The translations under genes and the position numbers were made by a program. Source: PALSA-693 sp963834725 (GTDB lineage: Bacteria > Actinomycetota > Acidimicrobiia > Acidimicrobiales > Palsa-688). From it: a stretch of 64,000 nt of DNA. This document shows, piece by piece, positions 40,707 through 49,781 of this stretch. The stretch is from contig CAWICN010000001.1 of NCBI GenBank assembly GCA_963834725.1, forward strand, positions 3,224,001-3,288,000, in the 5' to 3' direction. Numbering within the stretch: the first letter of the stretch is position 1; each line of letters begins with the position of its first letter. A model generated the notes under the pieces. That model did no database searches, was not told the origin of the DNA, and saw only the letters and a program-made list of their open reading frames with translations.

Positions 40707-41807
40707 TCAGCATCCAGTCGCGTGGAGGAAGCAGTGCTGGTACGTCTTGAGGGCGCGGGGGGCCTGGGGCAGCATGAGCAACCCGGATAGGCCCGGGTGA
40801 TAGAAATAGGATTCGTACGCCGCTTTGTTGCTGGCCATCACTGATGCAATACCGGCGACATAGGCGGCGTCGTCGCCCGCTCCGCCGTTTGTCGTCGGGA
40901 CCAGTCCCCACTCCGGGATGCTCAGCGGCTTGCCGTGCGCCCTGGCAAAGGCGGCAACCGCGGCGATGCCGTCGGGCTCGTAGTAGAGCGCCAGCCACCG
41001 GGCGTCAGCCGTCACATAGGATCCGCTGATCCCGGAGTCATAGGCGTCGATCCCGATGATGTTGACCACGGAGTTGCCCGGGTACCAGTCCGTGAGCGGG
41101 AGATTCTGGTAGCCCTCGTTGATGCTCCAGTCGAAGGTGAAGTGGGCGCCGGGCACGGCGCGCATGGTGGTCACGATCTGGGTCCAGTACCGGGCCCAGT
41201 CCGAGTGCTCGGCTTGCGAGTTGCCAATGCTATTTCCCCGACTCTCGGGATCGTTGGCCTCCGCTCCGAGCCGGATGACCGAGTGGCCGAGGCCCGCCAC
41301 CACAAGCTGCCGGGCGAGCACCGCGGCATAACGGTTGTATCCTCCGCCAGCTCCGATATGGCGCCAGTCGCTCGGCGCGTCGAAGGGCACCATCGACTGC
41401 GTGATGATGAGCTGCCTGCCCGGATGCTCACCCACCCAGTCCGCCCAGTGGGCATCACCTGGCGGGTTGGAGATGAACCACGGGGTGTCCCACGACCCCC
41501 AGTCGGGATTGGCGTTGTTGAACACCATGACACAGCGATAGTTTGCACCTGTCGCGGCCTCGAGGTCGTGCAACAGGGCGACGCTGTTGTCGCTGTACGC
41601 GCACATCGCTTTGGCGTTGCCGGAGATCAACTCGTGTGCTCGTGGTCGAAGGGCGAATACAGCTGCGACGACGCAGGCGAGGAGCGATATGAGCAAGACA
41701 GCGAGACGCCACGTTCGCCATCGGCGAACGGCCGGGCGGGCCGAGCCCTGCACCTGGTCCGGCGCGAACCAGGGATTCGAACGGCGCCCCGAGAGCACGT
41801 CAGTCAT
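40707..41807 (-). CDS. Membrane-anchored glycoside hydrolase (GH26-like)
   Basis: A 366-residue type II membrane protein. After about 30 residues there is one membrane span (LAVLLISLLACVVAAVFAL), followed by an extracellular TIM-barrel domain. VIRLGAEAND and LSIPEWGLVP supply the two Glu expected as acid/base and nucleophile in GH26-like beta-mannanases. FTFDWSINEG is also typical of clan GH-A. As the last gene of the exopolysaccharide operon it could trim or release the polymer. ATG 41807 overlaps the upstream stop (ATGA). Confidence 0.8.
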   Translation of the reverse strand: MTDVLSGRRSNPWFAPDQVQGSARPAVRRWRTWRLAVLLISLLACVVAAVFALRPRAHELISGNAKAMCAYSDNSVALLHDLEAATGANYRCVMVFNNANPDWGSWDTPWFISNPPGDAHWADWVGEHPGRQLIITQSMVPFDAPSDWRHIGAGGGYNRYAAVLARQLVVAGLGHSVIRLGAEANDPESRGNSIGNSQAEHSDWARYWTQIVTTMRAVPGAHFTFDWSINEGYQNLPLTDWYPGNSVVNIIGIDAYDSGISGSYVTADARWLALYYEPDGIAAVAAFARAHGKPLSIPEWGLVPTTNGGAGDDAAYVAGIASVMASNKAAYESYFYHPGLSGLLMLPQAPRALKTYQHCFLHATGC

Positions 41808-42766
41808 GATGCCCAAGTTTCAACAGGACACTCTTGGGGCACCCAGATGAAGTTGTTGACATAGGCAGGGTCTCGCCGCTCGCCATAGCGCGGACGGCGG
41901 GCCTGGTAGCGCCCCACATCAAACTCCTCCACAGGCCGAAGGGCGGCGCGCTCGTCGAGCCACCAGCCTGCGTAGTCTCGCCCCCCGAGCAATCGCTCGA
42001 TCTCGCCGAAGCAACCCGGCGACCGGGCCTCCTCGATCTCGATGATCAGGCTGGGTCGACACCGGTCGATAGTCCGCAATGAGCCGCGCAACACCCCCAG
42101 CTCGTTGCCCTCCACGTCGATCTTGATGAGGCCTACGTGAGACAAGCCGAAGGCGTCCAACGTGTCCACGTTGACCGAGATCTGCCTGTGAGGCAGGTCC
42201 GGCTCCGCGCCGGAGATGAGTGAGGATCTCGTGGTGATGTCCTGGCCGCCGATCTGGGGGATGCGGAGCACGGCGGTGCCGGCTCTTTCCGACAGCGCCA
42301 ACTGGTGCACCACAGCACGGCGTCCGAGGCGCCTCTGCAGAATCTCGGCCACGTCAGGCACCGGCTCGAATGCCACCACCTGGAAGCCATTTCGTATCGC
42401 CCACAGGGAGTAGATACCCATGTTGGCGCCTACATCGATAAATGAGCGCGACGACCCGACGAGCCGCGGAAGGAAGCGTAGCTCTCGTTCGCCCGTGCGC
42501 AGCTCTTGGGCCACCCATCGCGAGAGCGCGACACGCTCGATCACCCGACGGCCTGCTCTGCGCCCGGCCTTTACCAGCGGTATTGCCGTCAACGTACGCG
42601 TCCACCGTCGTCGAGCCTCGCCGGTTGGTCGGCCGCGTGTCCGCACGCGTACAGGGCGGCGTTGCGGATCGCGGTGGGCGCCCCAGCACGCGAGCTTCCG
42701 CAAGGCGGCGCGTGGAGCGTGGATAGAAGGGCTCGGGGAGGACCTGTCCCGGAATTGAGCGTTCAT
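41804..42766 (-). CDS. FkbM-family methyltransferase
   Basis: A 320-residue protein with an FkbM-type SAM domain. Motif I is FIDVGANMGIYSLWAI, followed by VVAFEPVPDVAEIL, VNVDTLDAFGLSHVGLIKID and VEGNELGVLRG, all in the order found in the family. It probably O-methylates sugar hydroxyls of the polysaccharide made by this operon. ATG 42766 follows the glycosyltransferase stop by seven bases. The basic N-terminal 70 residues have no domain. Confidence 0.9.
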   Translation of the reverse strand: MNAQFRDRSSPSPSIHAPRAALRKLACWGAHRDPQRRPVRVRTRGRPTGEARRRWTRTLTAIPLVKAGRRAGRRVIERVALSRWVAQELRTGERELRFLPRLVGSSRSFIDVGANMGIYSLWAIRNGFQVVAFEPVPDVAEILQRRLGRRAVVHQLALSERAGTAVLRIPQIGGQDITTRSSLISGAEPDLPHRQISVNVDTLDAFGLSHVGLIKIDVEGNELGVLRGSLRTIDRCRPSLIIEIEEARSPGCFGEIERLLGGRDYAGWWLDERAALRPVEEFDVGRYQARRPRYGERRDPAYVNNFIWVPQECPVETWAS

Positions 42767-42773
42767 CACCGCC

Positions 42774-43679
42774 CTACTCTCCGTGCCAACAAATGGCTGG
42801 GTCGCGGTGGCGGGCAAACGCCGCCCGCACCTCTGTTTCGGACATGCTGCCGGCGTAACGAACCGAGTGCACCACCAGGCGACCTTGCTCGACGAGCGTG
42901 TCGGGCGAGGCGCACAGACCTCGCCACGTCACCGCCATCGGTTGACCTGGAGCACTGAAGTCGGCCAGGGTGTAGCCGGCAGCCCGGCCCATCATCCCGA
43001 AGATGAAGTCCTCCCCCAGGCCGACAGCGGCGAGCTCCGGCAGGTCGAGCCACCCGCGTCGCTCGAGCGACCGCAGGAGATCGGGAGACATGACGTAGGC
43101 GCCGCCCTGGGCGTGCTCGCCGTCCACGTACCCGGCGCGCGCCGCGAGGGCGTGGATCTCCCTGAGGCGGGTGCGAGCACGGGGGTGGCGGAGACCGCGC
43201 AGCCCTAGAGCAGCGCGCACTTCGGCGCCCGGTGACACCCAGTCCCGCCGGTTCCCGTCAGGACTGAACCGGACGGCACCGAGTATTCCTATCCGACTGG
43301 CTGTCCCCAGGGCAGTGCGGGCCGCCTCGACCAGTCCGGGACCGGTGATAAGGGCGTCGGCGTCCAGCTTCAGCACCACGTCCGGATCAGAGCACGCCAG
43401 GAGGGTCCGCATGCCGAGAGCGATCTTGACCCACAAACCGCCCATGCTGCCTGGCGCCCACGTCGGCGCCGACACGGTGACGATGTCGGGGGACAGGGTC
43501 ATCAGTTGCGACTCGACCTGCCTGTCCGGCGTGTCATCGACCACAATGATCCGTCGGGGCTGGTCGGTGTAGCGCAGGACGCTGCGGACAGTATCGACGA
43601 CGTCGTCGCCCGGCCCAGCCGGTATCACGACCCCAAGGGAGCAGCGGAACTGCGCCCGGGGTTCGGTCGCGCCGGTCAC
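42774..43679 (-). CDS. Family 2-like glycosyltransferase
   Basis: About 301 residues. The nucleotide-sugar fold is seen in LGVVIPAGPGDDVVDTVRSV, IIVVDDTPD and VVLKLDADALITGPGLV (metal-binding DAD), with GLGEDFIFGMMGRAAGYTL as the later acceptor-side segment. GTG 43679 overlaps the deacetylase stop by 4 bp. It has no membrane span, so it probably works at the cytosolic face on a lipid-linked intermediate. Confidence 0.85.
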   Translation of the reverse strand: MTGATEPRAQFRCSLGVVIPAGPGDDVVDTVRSVLRYTDQPRRIIVVDDTPDRQVESQLMTLSPDIVTVSAPTWAPGSMGGLWVKIALGMRTLLACSDPDVVLKLDADALITGPGLVEAARTALGTASRIGILGAVRFSPDGNRRDWVSPGAEVRAALGLRGLRHPRARTRLREIHALAARAGYVDGEHAQGGAYVMSPDLLRSLERRGWLDLPELAAVGLGEDFIFGMMGRAAGYTLADFSAPGQPMAVTWRGLCASPDTLVEQGRLVVHSVRYAGSMSETEVRAAFARHRDPAICWHGE

Positions 43680-44644
43680 GCCCGGGCCTCGCAGGACGGC
43701 ACAGTCTCGGTCAAATGAAGGACGTCGTCGTCCACGCCGGGTAGCACCCATCTGATCTCGGTGGTGGCGGAAGCCTGCCCCAGTGAGCGGTCGAGGGCAT
43801 CCAGGCGGTTGGCGCTGCCGCTCAACCAGTCGTGGATGACGACCGAAGCCACTTCAACTTGGCTCTGCAGCATCCTCGTGAGGACCCACGATGCATACTC
43901 GAGGAGAGGGACTGGCGACGACTCGTCCGGACGGGGCAGGCCGAGCAGGTCGCAGTCGAGCGGACCCGCCACCGGCCACTCCACCAGCTCACCCCGATTG
44001 AACGGTGCGGCGCCGCTGAGGAGCCACCGATACGGGTCACTCAGGTGACCGACGCGGGCCTCCCGTACCAGTCGGGGAAGATTGAGCCCGACCAGCGCCG
44101 AGCGGTAGAGCGGGAACCCGTGCTTCGCGGCTCGGCGCCACAGCAGGGCCGAACCGGGCACCACCGGTCGGAGGAGCTCCTCGGGGAAACGCACCTCACG
44201 GTTGCTCACCCAGCGAAACCCCATCCCGGTCAGCTCCTGGTACAGCGAGGCGTCATAGAACGCCGGCGAAAAAAGGTACGGGGACCGGTAGCCGAGCGGT
44301 CGCCTACCGGTGAGTGCCGCCAGACGGTCGATACAGGCGGCTGTCCCCTCGAATTCGCGAGCGCGCTGCTCGGCAGAGGCCTGCGTGCCGTCCGCGTGCG
44401 TGTATCCGTGGAGGCCGATCTCGTGGCCGCGTGCTGCTATGCGCACGACGAGCTCCGGATGCGTCTGCACCAACCGGCCGACCACGAAGAACACCGCTCG
44501 GACCCCGCGCCGATCGAGCACGGCGAGGAGGCGGTCGGTCGTGGCCGCGATGTCGTAGCTCGCCGAGGGCCACGGCATCCCGAGGTGACCCTCGTAGTCG
44601 ACGGAGAACATTGCCTGCCTCATTGCCCCTCTCCCAGGCCTCAT
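43676..44644 (-). CDS. Polysaccharide deacetylase (NodB-like)
   Basis: About 322 residues with a NodB homology domain: FSVDYEGHLG (metal/catalytic Asp), VRAVFFVVGRLVQTHPELV, GHEIGLHGYTHADG (HxxxH-type metal site) and GYRSPYLFSP. It removes N- or O-acetyl groups from a glycan. The start region is duplicated: GGGAGAGAGGCAATGAGGC is followed 21 bases later by GGGAGAGGGGCAATGAGGC, so ATG 44644 (overlapping the upstream stop) and ATG 44623 each have a ribosome-binding site. No signal peptide is visible, which suggests it acts inside the cell on lipid-linked units. Confidence 0.88.
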   Translation of the reverse strand: MRPGRGAMRQAMFSVDYEGHLGMPWPSASYDIAATTDRLLAVLDRRGVRAVFFVVGRLVQTHPELVVRIAARGHEIGLHGYTHADGTQASAEQRAREFEGTAACIDRLAALTGRRPLGYRSPYLFSPAFYDASLYQELTGMGFRWVSNREVRFPEELLRPVVPGSALLWRRAAKHGFPLYRSALVGLNLPRLVREARVGHLSDPYRWLLSGAAPFNRGELVEWPVAGPLDCDLLGLPRPDESSPVPLLEYASWVLTRMLQSQVEVASVVIHDWLSGSANRLDALDRSLGQASATTEIRWVLPGVDDDVLHLTETVPSCEARA

Positions 44645-44662
44645 TGCCTCTCTCCCAGCATG
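44602..44662 (-). repeat. 21-bp duplication of the start site of the deacetylase gene
   Basis: Two adjacent near-identical 21-bp units each contain a purine-rich ribosome-binding site and ATGAGGC. The upstream unit also carries the TGA stop of the glycosyltransferase gene. The result is two in-frame start sites seven codons apart. Confidence 0.8.
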
Positions 44663-45591
44663 GAGAGGTGGCCCACCAAACGCCCTGCCTGGTAGCTCGC
44701 AATTAGCGCCATGTCCGTGGCAACCGCCCCCATCAGCCTCAGGCCGTCGGGCCGTCGCACCTCGAAGCGATCGCAGACGTGGGCTGCAGCCACGGCGACC
44801 AGCGGCAAGGTGACGAGGCCGGCGGCCATCTTCCACCGACGGGTCGGGATGCCGCAGGCGGCGGCGGCCGCCGCCGACAGCTGAGTGGCGAAGGCCAGGT
44901 CGGGCAAGCGCACCTGCCGGTAGCGGTGGAACTGGCGCGCCGCGCCCTTGCCGCTCTGGTAGAGCCACCGCAGTGACTCCGCGAACCCCTTGGACTCCCT
45001 GTGCTCGACGAGGAGATCGGGGACCCGGGCCGTGCGCAACCCGGCGGCCATCATGGCATGGTTGAGCGCCACGTCCTCGCCCTCGGTGAGGCGGTCGTCG
45101 AACGCCACCTGTTCGAAAACGCTCCGCCGGTACAGGGCGTTGCCGCCGGCGACCAGTACCGTGTGCGGCCGGGCCCTGGGCACGAGACGGAAATGTCGGT
45201 GGAGGAACGAAACGTCGCCGTCAGGGACTGCCACCGCCGATACGGCATCATGGTGCGCCAGTGCGCTGCGGCACCGGTCCAGCCAGTCGGGCGGGAGGAC
45301 GACGTCGCCGTCGACGGTCGCTATTTCCTGGGCCCGGGCATGGGCGATCCCGGTGGCCCGGGCATACCCCCTGCCCCGGTTGACGCCGAGCGCGAGGAGC
45401 CTGATGCGAGAGTCAGACTCTCGCTCCCGTCGCACTATTTCGACGGTAGCGTCGGTAGAACCGTCGTCGACCACGATGATCTCGGCGTTGGCCGAGCCCT
45501 GCTGGGCCTGGATGGAGGCCAGGCACGACCGGATGGCTCGCTCCTCGTTGTAAGCGATCACCACGAACGATGTGTCAGGATCGCGGCACAA
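44641..45591 (-). CDS. Family 2 glycosyltransferase with membrane-associated C-terminus
   Basis: About 316 residues. SFVVIAYNEERAIRSCLASI, IIVVDDGSTDATVEIV and IATVDGDVVLPPDWL form the donor site, and VAGGNALYRRSVFEQVAFD plus TEGEDVALNHAM form the acceptor side. Two hydrophobic C-terminal segments (ATQLSAAAAAACG, AAGLVTLPLVAVAAAHV) suggest membrane contact. The start is uncertain: TTG 45591 has a GAGGA six bases upstream, while ATG 45633 would overlap the preceding gene by 59 bp. Confidence 0.85.
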   Translation of the reverse strand: MCRDPDTSFVVIAYNEERAIRSCLASIQAQQGSANAEIIVVDDGSTDATVEIVRRERESDSRIRLLALGVNRGRGYARATGIAHARAQEIATVDGDVVLPPDWLDRCRSALAHHDAVSAVAVPDGDVSFLHRHFRLVPRARPHTVLVAGGNALYRRSVFEQVAFDDRLTEGEDVALNHAMMAAGLRTARVPDLLVEHRESKGFAESLRWLYQSGKGAARQFHRYRQVRLPDLAFATQLSAAAAAACGIPTRRWKMAAGLVTLPLVAVAAAHVCDRFEVRRPDGLRLMGAVATDMALIASYQAGRLVGHLSMLGERQ

Positions 45592-48010
45592 GGTAGATCC
45601 TCGATTGCGGGCTTGAGTACACGGTGTCGGCATTGTCGGCAAGGAACCCCTCCGGAAAGGCGTAAGTGCTCTGCGAACTCTCAACCTGCCCGTAGGTCCT
45701 GCCCGCGAGGTTGTACCGGGAGGCGAATACCCACGCGCCCCGGTCGATAGTGGCAGGGGTGAGCAACTGATAGGGCGGTGCCGTGTAGGGACTGCCATCC
45801 CAGATCCGCAGCCCCCCATACTCGTCGGTAAATATCTCCGCTCCAGGGCCCAGCTGCGTGAACAACCATCCTGCGGCAGTTGCCTCCTGGTTGGAGATGG
45901 CAAAGGCGTCGTAGGAGACACCCTTGTTGGCGAGGTTGACGTTGGCGTTACCTCCGCCCAGCTCATTGGCCAATCCTGAGTTCGACGCGGCAGACACGCC
46001 CAGGAGGAGGCAGAGGCCGAGGGTGACAGGGACACGGACGAGGCGCCGGTTACCTCTTCCCTTCCCGACCATGCGTTCGACCTCGCTCGTCACCCATCCC
46101 AGTCCGAGGAATAGGACCATCAAGCCCTGAAACTGCGACCGTTCCTGGTTATACGCGACCGCCGCCGTGCCGCTCACACGGATGAATGCGAGGACAGCAA
46201 CGGTCGCCAGAGCCAGGATGCAGAGCTCGACGGGCACCCCGCGCCGGCGCACAACGCAGCAACCCACAGCACCGCCTACGAACAGAACCAGGAGCAGCTC
46301 CGCCCCCACCGTTCCGCCGGTAGTGGCGACGGCGCGGACGCCCGGGACAACGCTCGGTAGTGTCTGGACCGGAGCGGCCTTGGCCGGGTAATGCGAGGTG
46401 ACCGTCGGCGGATACGGGTCCAGCCAGGGTTGGGTCAGCGCGCTGGTTCGCTCTGCTTCCGCATAGTACTTCGATGGGGAAACCTGCTCATTGACGTTGC
46501 CAGCCAGCCAACGCTGGATGATCGAGCCGCCTTGGCCGTTGGGCAAGACCGCGACACCCTCGTCGACGATGGACCGGTAGACCTGGGCGACGTTGGAAGT
46601 CGAGTGGGTGATCCCGACGTCCCACACGCCGATGAGTACGATCCCCGCCAGGACGGCCGACAGGGGGATGAGCGGAGCGGGATAGTGGTGTGGGCGCCGG
46701 TGCGCCATGTGGTGATGCCGCCGGTGCGCCATGTGGTGAGGGCGCCAGTGCGCAATGTGGCGGGGGCGCCAGTGTGTGACGGCCCGGATGAGGGCGTAGC
46801 CGAGCCAGGTAGCCGCCATCAGCAGCACGGCCAGATAAGACGTCGAATAGTGACTCACGACCATTCCCGCCAGGCAGCCCACCAGGATGCTCTCGCGGTG
46901 GCGACGCGACAGGCCGGGGTCGGCGACGGCGGCGAGGAACACCGCGAAGAAGAGCAGGGCGATCTCCTGCCGGCTGACGGCGGTGAACTCCGAACCAAAC
47001 TGCGGGAGGATGACCAGGTAGACCGCGCAGACCGCACTGGCCCGAACGGTGAACCACCGCAGCGCCGACTCGAAGACCACGGCGGGCACCAGCGCGAAGA
47101 CCATGGGATAAACGGCTTTCAGCAGATACAGTCCTGACATCCCCGACAGGCGGGCCAGCACGGCGGGAAGGGCGGTGATGGACAGCATGGCCTGGTAGGC
47201 GTCGCCGTTGGACGGAGCCACCCACCGGCTCATCGCATAGGTGTGGAGGAACCTCTGGTACTCCGACTGGATGTCGAAGCCGTACAGGCGGTCGCCTCGC
47301 AGAGAAAATGAGAGCAGCACGGCGAGGGCGGCGCTGTAAACGAGCACACCCAGAAGCCACGCTGGCATCCGGTTGGCCCTCACCACTACGGTCAGCAAGC
47401 TGGCGATGGTCAGGACCAGCGCGATCGTCGCCACCGCCGAGCCCTGCCCGTTGTTGAGTCGCTCAGCGCCGAGGGCGGAGAGGAGCGGGAGGAGCACCGC
47501 CCCACCTGCCCACAGGGCGTGGGAACGGGCCAGTTTGGGAAAGGACACGAGCGACAGCACGGGGTCGTCGTCGCCTCGGTACCACGCCAGGGCCGCCACG
47601 ACCGTGACGTTCAAGGCCACCAGATCCGGGCCCCGCGCTAGCGGATGGGTGACGCCAAGATGCGAGAGGAACTCGGAGGCCGCCACCCCCCATAGCATGA
47701 GCACGACAAGGCTGGTGGCGACCATGGCCGCAGCGTGGCTCATGGGACGCTGCAGTCGGATCCCGAGGGCCGCGAGGATCACCGCTCCGGGAACCGTGAG
47801 TGTCACGAGCAGCACGAGAGCGTGCGCCGCCCAAATCCCGTGGCCGGCCACGGTGGCCACGTCGGCCGCGCCCAGCAGGGCGACACCGCCCGTCCACTTG
47901 CTGCCGATTCTCACTCCGGTCCCGGCTTCTTCGGTACCACCATCGGACACAGGCGGCGCGGCTGGTGGGGCCAACGGACGTTCCGACAGTGCGGTCACCG
48001 ACGGGCTCAT
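45575..48010 (-). CDS. Multi-pass membrane protein of the exopolysaccharide operon (GT-C-like)
   Basis: An 811-residue protein with about 14-16 membrane spans. A loop after the fifth or sixth span contains YGFDIQSEYQRFLHTY, where acidic residues could serve as the catalytic pair of a GT-C glycosyltransferase or a polymerase. A large C-terminal extracytoplasmic domain follows the last spans (DEYGGLRIWDG, YQLLTPATIDRGAWVFASR). It may polymerise or transfer the repeat unit; I cannot name the family with certainty (DUF2206-like is possible). One loop carries a His/Arg/Trp-rich octapeptide repeat. The start overlaps the upstream stop by 4 bp. Confidence 0.75.
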   Translation of the reverse strand: MSPSVTALSERPLAPPAAPPVSDGGTEEAGTGVRIGSKWTGGVALLGAADVATVAGHGIWAAHALVLLVTLTVPGAVILAALGIRLQRPMSHAAAMVATSLVVLMLWGVAASEFLSHLGVTHPLARGPDLVALNVTVVAALAWYRGDDDPVLSLVSFPKLARSHALWAGGAVLLPLLSALGAERLNNGQGSAVATIALVLTIASLLTVVVRANRMPAWLLGVLVYSAALAVLLSFSLRGDRLYGFDIQSEYQRFLHTYAMSRWVAPSNGDAYQAMLSITALPAVLARLSGMSGLYLLKAVYPMVFALVPAVVFESALRWFTVRASAVCAVYLVILPQFGSEFTAVSRQEIALLFFAVFLAAVADPGLSRRHRESILVGCLAGMVVSHYSTSYLAVLLMAATWLGYALIRAVTHWRPRHIAHWRPHHMAHRRHHHMAHRRPHHYPAPLIPLSAVLAGIVLIGVWDVGITHSTSNVAQVYRSIVDEGVAVLPNGQGGSIIQRWLAGNVNEQVSPSKYYAEAERTSALTQPWLDPYPPTVTSHYPAKAAPVQTLPSVVPGVRAVATTGGTVGAELLLVLFVGGAVGCCVVRRRGVPVELCILALATVAVLAFIRVSGTAAVAYNQERSQFQGLMVLFLGLGWVTSEVERMVGKGRGNRRLVRVPVTLGLCLLLGVSAASNSGLANELGGGNANVNLANKGVSYDAFAISNQEATAAGWLFTQLGPGAEIFTDEYGGLRIWDGSPYTAPPYQLLTPATIDRGAWVFASRYNLAGRTYGQVESSQSTYAFPEGFLADNADTVYSSPQSRIYLVPRS
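46685..46780 (-). repeat. In-frame 24-bp tandem repeat in the membrane protein gene (4 units)
   Basis: Four 24-bp units encode VTHWRPRH, IAHWRPHH, MAHRRHHH and MAHRRPHH in a loop between membrane spans. The His-rich result could bind metal, but repeat slippage is a sufficient explanation. Confidence 0.93.
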
Positions 48011-48465
48011 CTCTTGTTACCTGGGCGAACATGATCGACGCCAAGGTGGAACTCGAGGCCGATGTTCTGGTGCCCAACCAGCGCCACCAATACGGTTGCC
48101 GGCCCGGGTACGGAGGGAGCTCGCAGCGACGCGGTGACCTTCGCGTCGTGGCCGGCCGCCACGACCGTTTGGCCGGATGCCACGCCGCCGCCTGTCGCCG
48201 TGACCCGCCATCTCACCACGGTGGACGCCGACGTGGTCTTGATCTCGAACGGCACCCGAAGAGGCGCACCGACGGTGGCGGCAGAAGGAAGACTCCCGGG
48301 ATCAGGGAAGTCGAGGCTGAGATATGGCACCGCTGCCGCGGACACTCCCAGCCTCCCGAGAGGACCGCGTAGTGCTTGCGCCACGCCCAGGGCGACGAGG
48401 AGCACGCCGATGATCACCGCGATGCGTGTCCGGGCCCGACGGCGGGCCGCCTGTGGAACAGTCAC
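48007..48465 (-). CDS. Single-span membrane protein with Ig-like domain
   Basis: A 152-residue protein with a short basic N-terminus (RRRARTR), one membrane span (IAVIIGVLLVALGVAQAL) and an external beta-rich domain (LRVPFEIKTTSASTVVRWRV, ASLRAPSVPGPATVLVALVG) of the kind that folds as an Ig-like sandwich. No family is recognised. It sits between the flippase and the multi-pass protein with 4-bp overlaps on both sides, so it is probably a partner of one of them. Confidence 0.65.
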   Translation of the reverse strand: MTVPQAARRRARTRIAVIIGVLLVALGVAQALRGPLGRLGVSAAAVPYLSLDFPDPGSLPSAATVGAPLRVPFEIKTTSASTVVRWRVTATGGGVASGQTVVAAGHDAKVTASLRAPSVPGPATVLVALVGHQNIGLEFHLGVDHVRPGNKR

Positions 48466-49781
48466 CGCGATGCCCCGGGCAAGGAATGCAACCGACCTCC
48501 GGACCGTATCACCACCGTTGCGATCACGATGAGAGATACCGCGGTGTATCCCATCTGCCCGACCAGCCAGCCAAGACCGACGCCGTTGACGCCGAACCCG
48601 CTACCCACGTACACGCAGCCGAGGACAACCATCGTCCCGAGCGCGTTGACGACCACGTATCCGGTCACGCGCGATCGAGCCAGAAGGGCCATGTCGCCGA
48701 CATAGTTAAAAGTGCTGAAGATGCCAGACAACGCCATAAGACGCAGGCAGGTGGTGCCCTGAGTGGCGTAGTCGGATCCGTAGATCCGCAGGATCACAGG
48801 TGCGAAGACGACGAGCATCGCCACACAGAGAAGCACCGGGAGGTAGGTGCCAAGGAGCGCCCGCCGCACAATAGCCAGCGTGCCGCCAGTCGAGCGGGAC
48901 ATCTCCGCGAGCAGGGCCTGGGCCGTCACCGAGGGGATGAGTGTCACTATGGCCAACAGTGACAAGGGCATCGCCACGTAAGCGGCGGCGGCTGGCCCCA
49001 ACCGCCCCACGACGATGGCCGGTGCCAGGGCGGTGGGAACGATCGCGACAAGCACGGCCGCCTGGTTGCCGACAACGAACTTCATCCTGTTCAAGAGAAC
49101 CGGTGGGGACTGGCTGGGGGGTGCGCTGCCCATGCGAGGGAGACGGCGGTGCATCATGGCCAGGCCGAGCCCCGCCGAGACAACGGCGCCAACGGTTATG
49201 GCAGCAAAAGCACCGGGCCCGCGAGCGAACGCGAGCACAGGCAGGACCGCCAACTTCGCGAGGCTCGACACACCGCTTTTGCCCACCAGCAAGCCCGCCT
49301 CCCCGCGAGCCACGAACGCCGCGTCGACCACATTTCCCACACTCATGGCGAGCAGGGCTGAAATGACCATGATCAGGACCAGCCCGGAGCCACCGAGGAA
49401 GCCGAGCCGTACACCGAAACCGCCAGGGACCAACGCCCAGACGACCCCGACGAGCAACGCCGCCGCCCCGACAACCCCCACGGCCACCCTGAGGAATTGC
49501 CGTGGGTTCGGCTCGTTTACGAGGAAGCGCAGTACGACGTTGGGGAGGCCCATAGTGGCGAGCGTCGACGCCAGCGCCAGGCCGCCGATCACGGCCGTCG
49601 TCAGCCCGATCACCGACGAGGTGTAGAGGTGGGTAGCAAGGGTCCAGAAAAGAAGACCACAGCCCCCGAGCACCATCTGGCTGAGGATGAGGTAGAAGGA
49701 GCTGCGAAACAGCCGGTCGGCGCTGAGCCGCGCCCAGGCGCGTCGCGCTCCTCCCCTCACCTCCCAGGCGGTGGCCGTCAT
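48462..49781 (-). CDS. Polysaccharide flippase (Wzx/MATE-like)
   Basis: A 439-residue membrane protein with about 12-14 spans, typical of polysaccharide transporters of the MVF/MATE superfamily. The N-terminal LILSQMVLGGCGLLFWTLA and the internal repeats (RFLVNEPNPRQFLRV, LPVLAFARGPGAFAAI, DYATQGTTCLRLMALSGIF) fit Wzx-like proteins. It should flip lipid-linked sugar units outward. ATG 49781 overlaps the stop of the preceding glycosyltransferase (ATGA). Confidence 0.9.
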   Translation of the reverse strand: MTATAWEVRGGARRAWARLSADRLFRSSFYLILSQMVLGGCGLLFWTLATHLYTSSVIGLTTAVIGGLALASTLATMGLPNVVLRFLVNEPNPRQFLRVAVGVVGAAALLVGVVWALVPGGFGVRLGFLGGSGLVLIMVISALLAMSVGNVVDAAFVARGEAGLLVGKSGVSSLAKLAVLPVLAFARGPGAFAAITVGAVVSAGLGLAMMHRRLPRMGSAPPSQSPPVLLNRMKFVVGNQAAVLVAIVPTALAPAIVVGRLGPAAAAYVAMPLSLLAIVTLIPSVTAQALLAEMSRSTGGTLAIVRRALLGTYLPVLLCVAMLVVFAPVILRIYGSDYATQGTTCLRLMALSGIFSTFNYVGDMALLARSRVTGYVVVNALGTMVVLGCVYVGSGFGVNGVGLGWLVGQMGYTAVSLIVIATVVIRSGGRLHSLPGASR

